From Bacillus methanolicus (GTDB taxonomy: Bacteria > Bacillota > Bacilli > Bacillales > Cytobacillaceae), in assembly GCF_008764295.1 (NCBI RefSeq), contig NZ_VTQX01000005.1, positions 95,523 through 159,522 on the forward strand: 64,000 nucleotides of DNA. Direction: 5' to 3'. Both the position numbers and the translations under genes were made by a program. Shown here one piece after another: positions 63,724 to 64,000 of the stretch (positions within the stretch are counted from its first letter, which is position 1; each line of letters opens with the position of its first letter). The notes beneath the pieces were generated by a model that was not told the origin of the DNA, did not search any database, and was given only the letters and a program-made list of their open reading frames with translations.

Positions 63724-64000
63724 ATGGATAATAAAAAGCAAAAAATATGTCCTATTTGCAATAAGAAATTAACGTTCTTGAAACAAACATTAAAAGACGG
63801 TGTTAAAGTTTGCTCGAATCACGTTGTAATTGAAGCAGGACTTTTATTGAAAGAAACAATAGAGCAATCCACTGTTGAAGATATTAAAGAAAGAATTGAG
63901 TTAGTTAAAGCAGCTAATGAAGAATCCCAAAAAGAAGTTGAAAATGGATTTTCTACAGAATCAACACCAGGAAATCGCGGTGCTGGTTTAAACAATATTT
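63724..64000 (+). CDS. Zinc-ribbon protein, 3' end beyond window
   Basis: First 92 codons from ATG 63724 (GGGGG site upstream, 13 bp after the repressor): MDNKKQKICPICNKKLTFLK, with C9, C12 and C30, a likely zinc ribbon (similar to DUF4428 starts), then a charged helix and Ser/Gly-rich linker. Probably cotranscribed with the repressor. Function unknown. Confidence 0.7.
   Translation, partial: MDNKKQKICPICNKKLTFLKQTLKDGVKVCSNHVVIEAGLLLKETIEQSTVEDIKERIELVKAANEESQKEVENGFSTESTPGNRGAGLNNI

Larger units (their letters stand above)
59610..64000. mobile_element. One end of an integrated prophage or ICE-like element
   Basis: It starts inside the permease gene and continues past the window. Contents: replication-relaxation and FtsK/SpoIIIE genes, small membrane protein, XRE regulators, excisionase-like HTH, Ltp lipoprotein and an antirepressor fragment. 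Most genes are short and several are back-to-back, unlike the chromosomal part. No integrase, terminase or structural gene is visible; the second attachment site lies to the right of 64000. Confidence 0.78.

Noticed and set aside
1..64000. tRNA or rRNA genes
   Set aside because: No cloverleaf or rRNA-like sequence was noticed on either strand; a dedicated tRNA search was not possible.

Overview
The window looks like chromosomal DNA of a spore-forming Bacillaceae bacterium. It is AT-rich, uses strong GGAGG-type ribosome binding sites, and has the six-gene gerP spore-coat operon, a sporulation-type asparagine synthetase, addBA, comK, a LiaFSR-like system and the coproporphyrin-type heme genes hemEHY. 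Much of the order recalls the B. subtilis yis-addAB-yhj-yhf-yhg-hem region (from memory: asnO/yisN, yisL/yisK, gerP, addBA, yhjE/sipV, yhjD, comK/yhzC, yhfN, yhfL, yhfJ, yhfI, yhfH, yhgE/yhgD, hemYHE), with insertions and rearrangements. I cannot name the species.

Layout. 1-2.05 kb: end of a class I ribonucleotide reductase operon (alpha C-terminus, beta, flavodoxin). 2.1-4.9 kb: a membrane-anchored GH13 protein whose catalytic residues are all changed, a NERD-domain protein, and an array of palindromic repeats. 4.9-13.5 kb: asnO-like gene, yisN-like gene, a FIST-PAS-GGDEF-EAL signalling protein, yisL, yisK and a DUF418 membrane protein. 13.8-15.8 kb: gerPABCDEF behind a good sigma-K promoter. 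16.1-23.3 kb: addBA. 23.7-30.7 kb: ywbE, an MFS transporter, a 700-bp hairpin-rich gap, signal peptidase I, a TVP38 protein, an LCP ligase and an S9 peptidase. 31.0-33.9 kb: a yhjD-like gene behind a perfect LexA box, convergent with and overlapping comK; an IDEAL-domain gene; an M48 protease. 34.1-39.0 kb: azlCD with a divergent XRE-cupin regulator, and a three-gene ABC importer split by a dispersed repeat. 39.6-47.7 kb: lcfB, lplJ, yhfI, yhfH, yhgE, yhgD and an MFS gene; yhgD and yhgE share a 23-bp dyad. 48.1-51.8 kb: hemEHY. 51.9-58.1 kb: a heterodimeric ABC exporter and liaFSR-like genes.

From about 59.61 kb to the window end lies one end of an integrated prophage or ICE-like element. It interrupts the last ~35 codons of a YhfA-like permease. 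It carries replication-relaxation and FtsK/SpoIIIE genes, three XRE regulators, an Ltp superinfection-exclusion-type lipoprotein, an excisionase-like HTH protein and a truncated antirepressor too short for most gene callers. No integrase or second attachment site is in view.

Functional groups: DNA supply and repair (RNR, AddAB, SOS-controlled yhjD), sporulation and germination (gerP, asnO), envelope maintenance (signal peptidase, LCP, LiaFSR, YhgE), competence (comK), lipoate and fatty-acid activation (lplJ, lcfB), and heme synthesis. Nothing here is clearly a wholly new system. The best leads are the catalytically altered GH13 protein, the SOS-driven gene running into comK, the YhgD operator pair, a candidate small RNA downstream of hemY, and the accessory genes of the integrated element.
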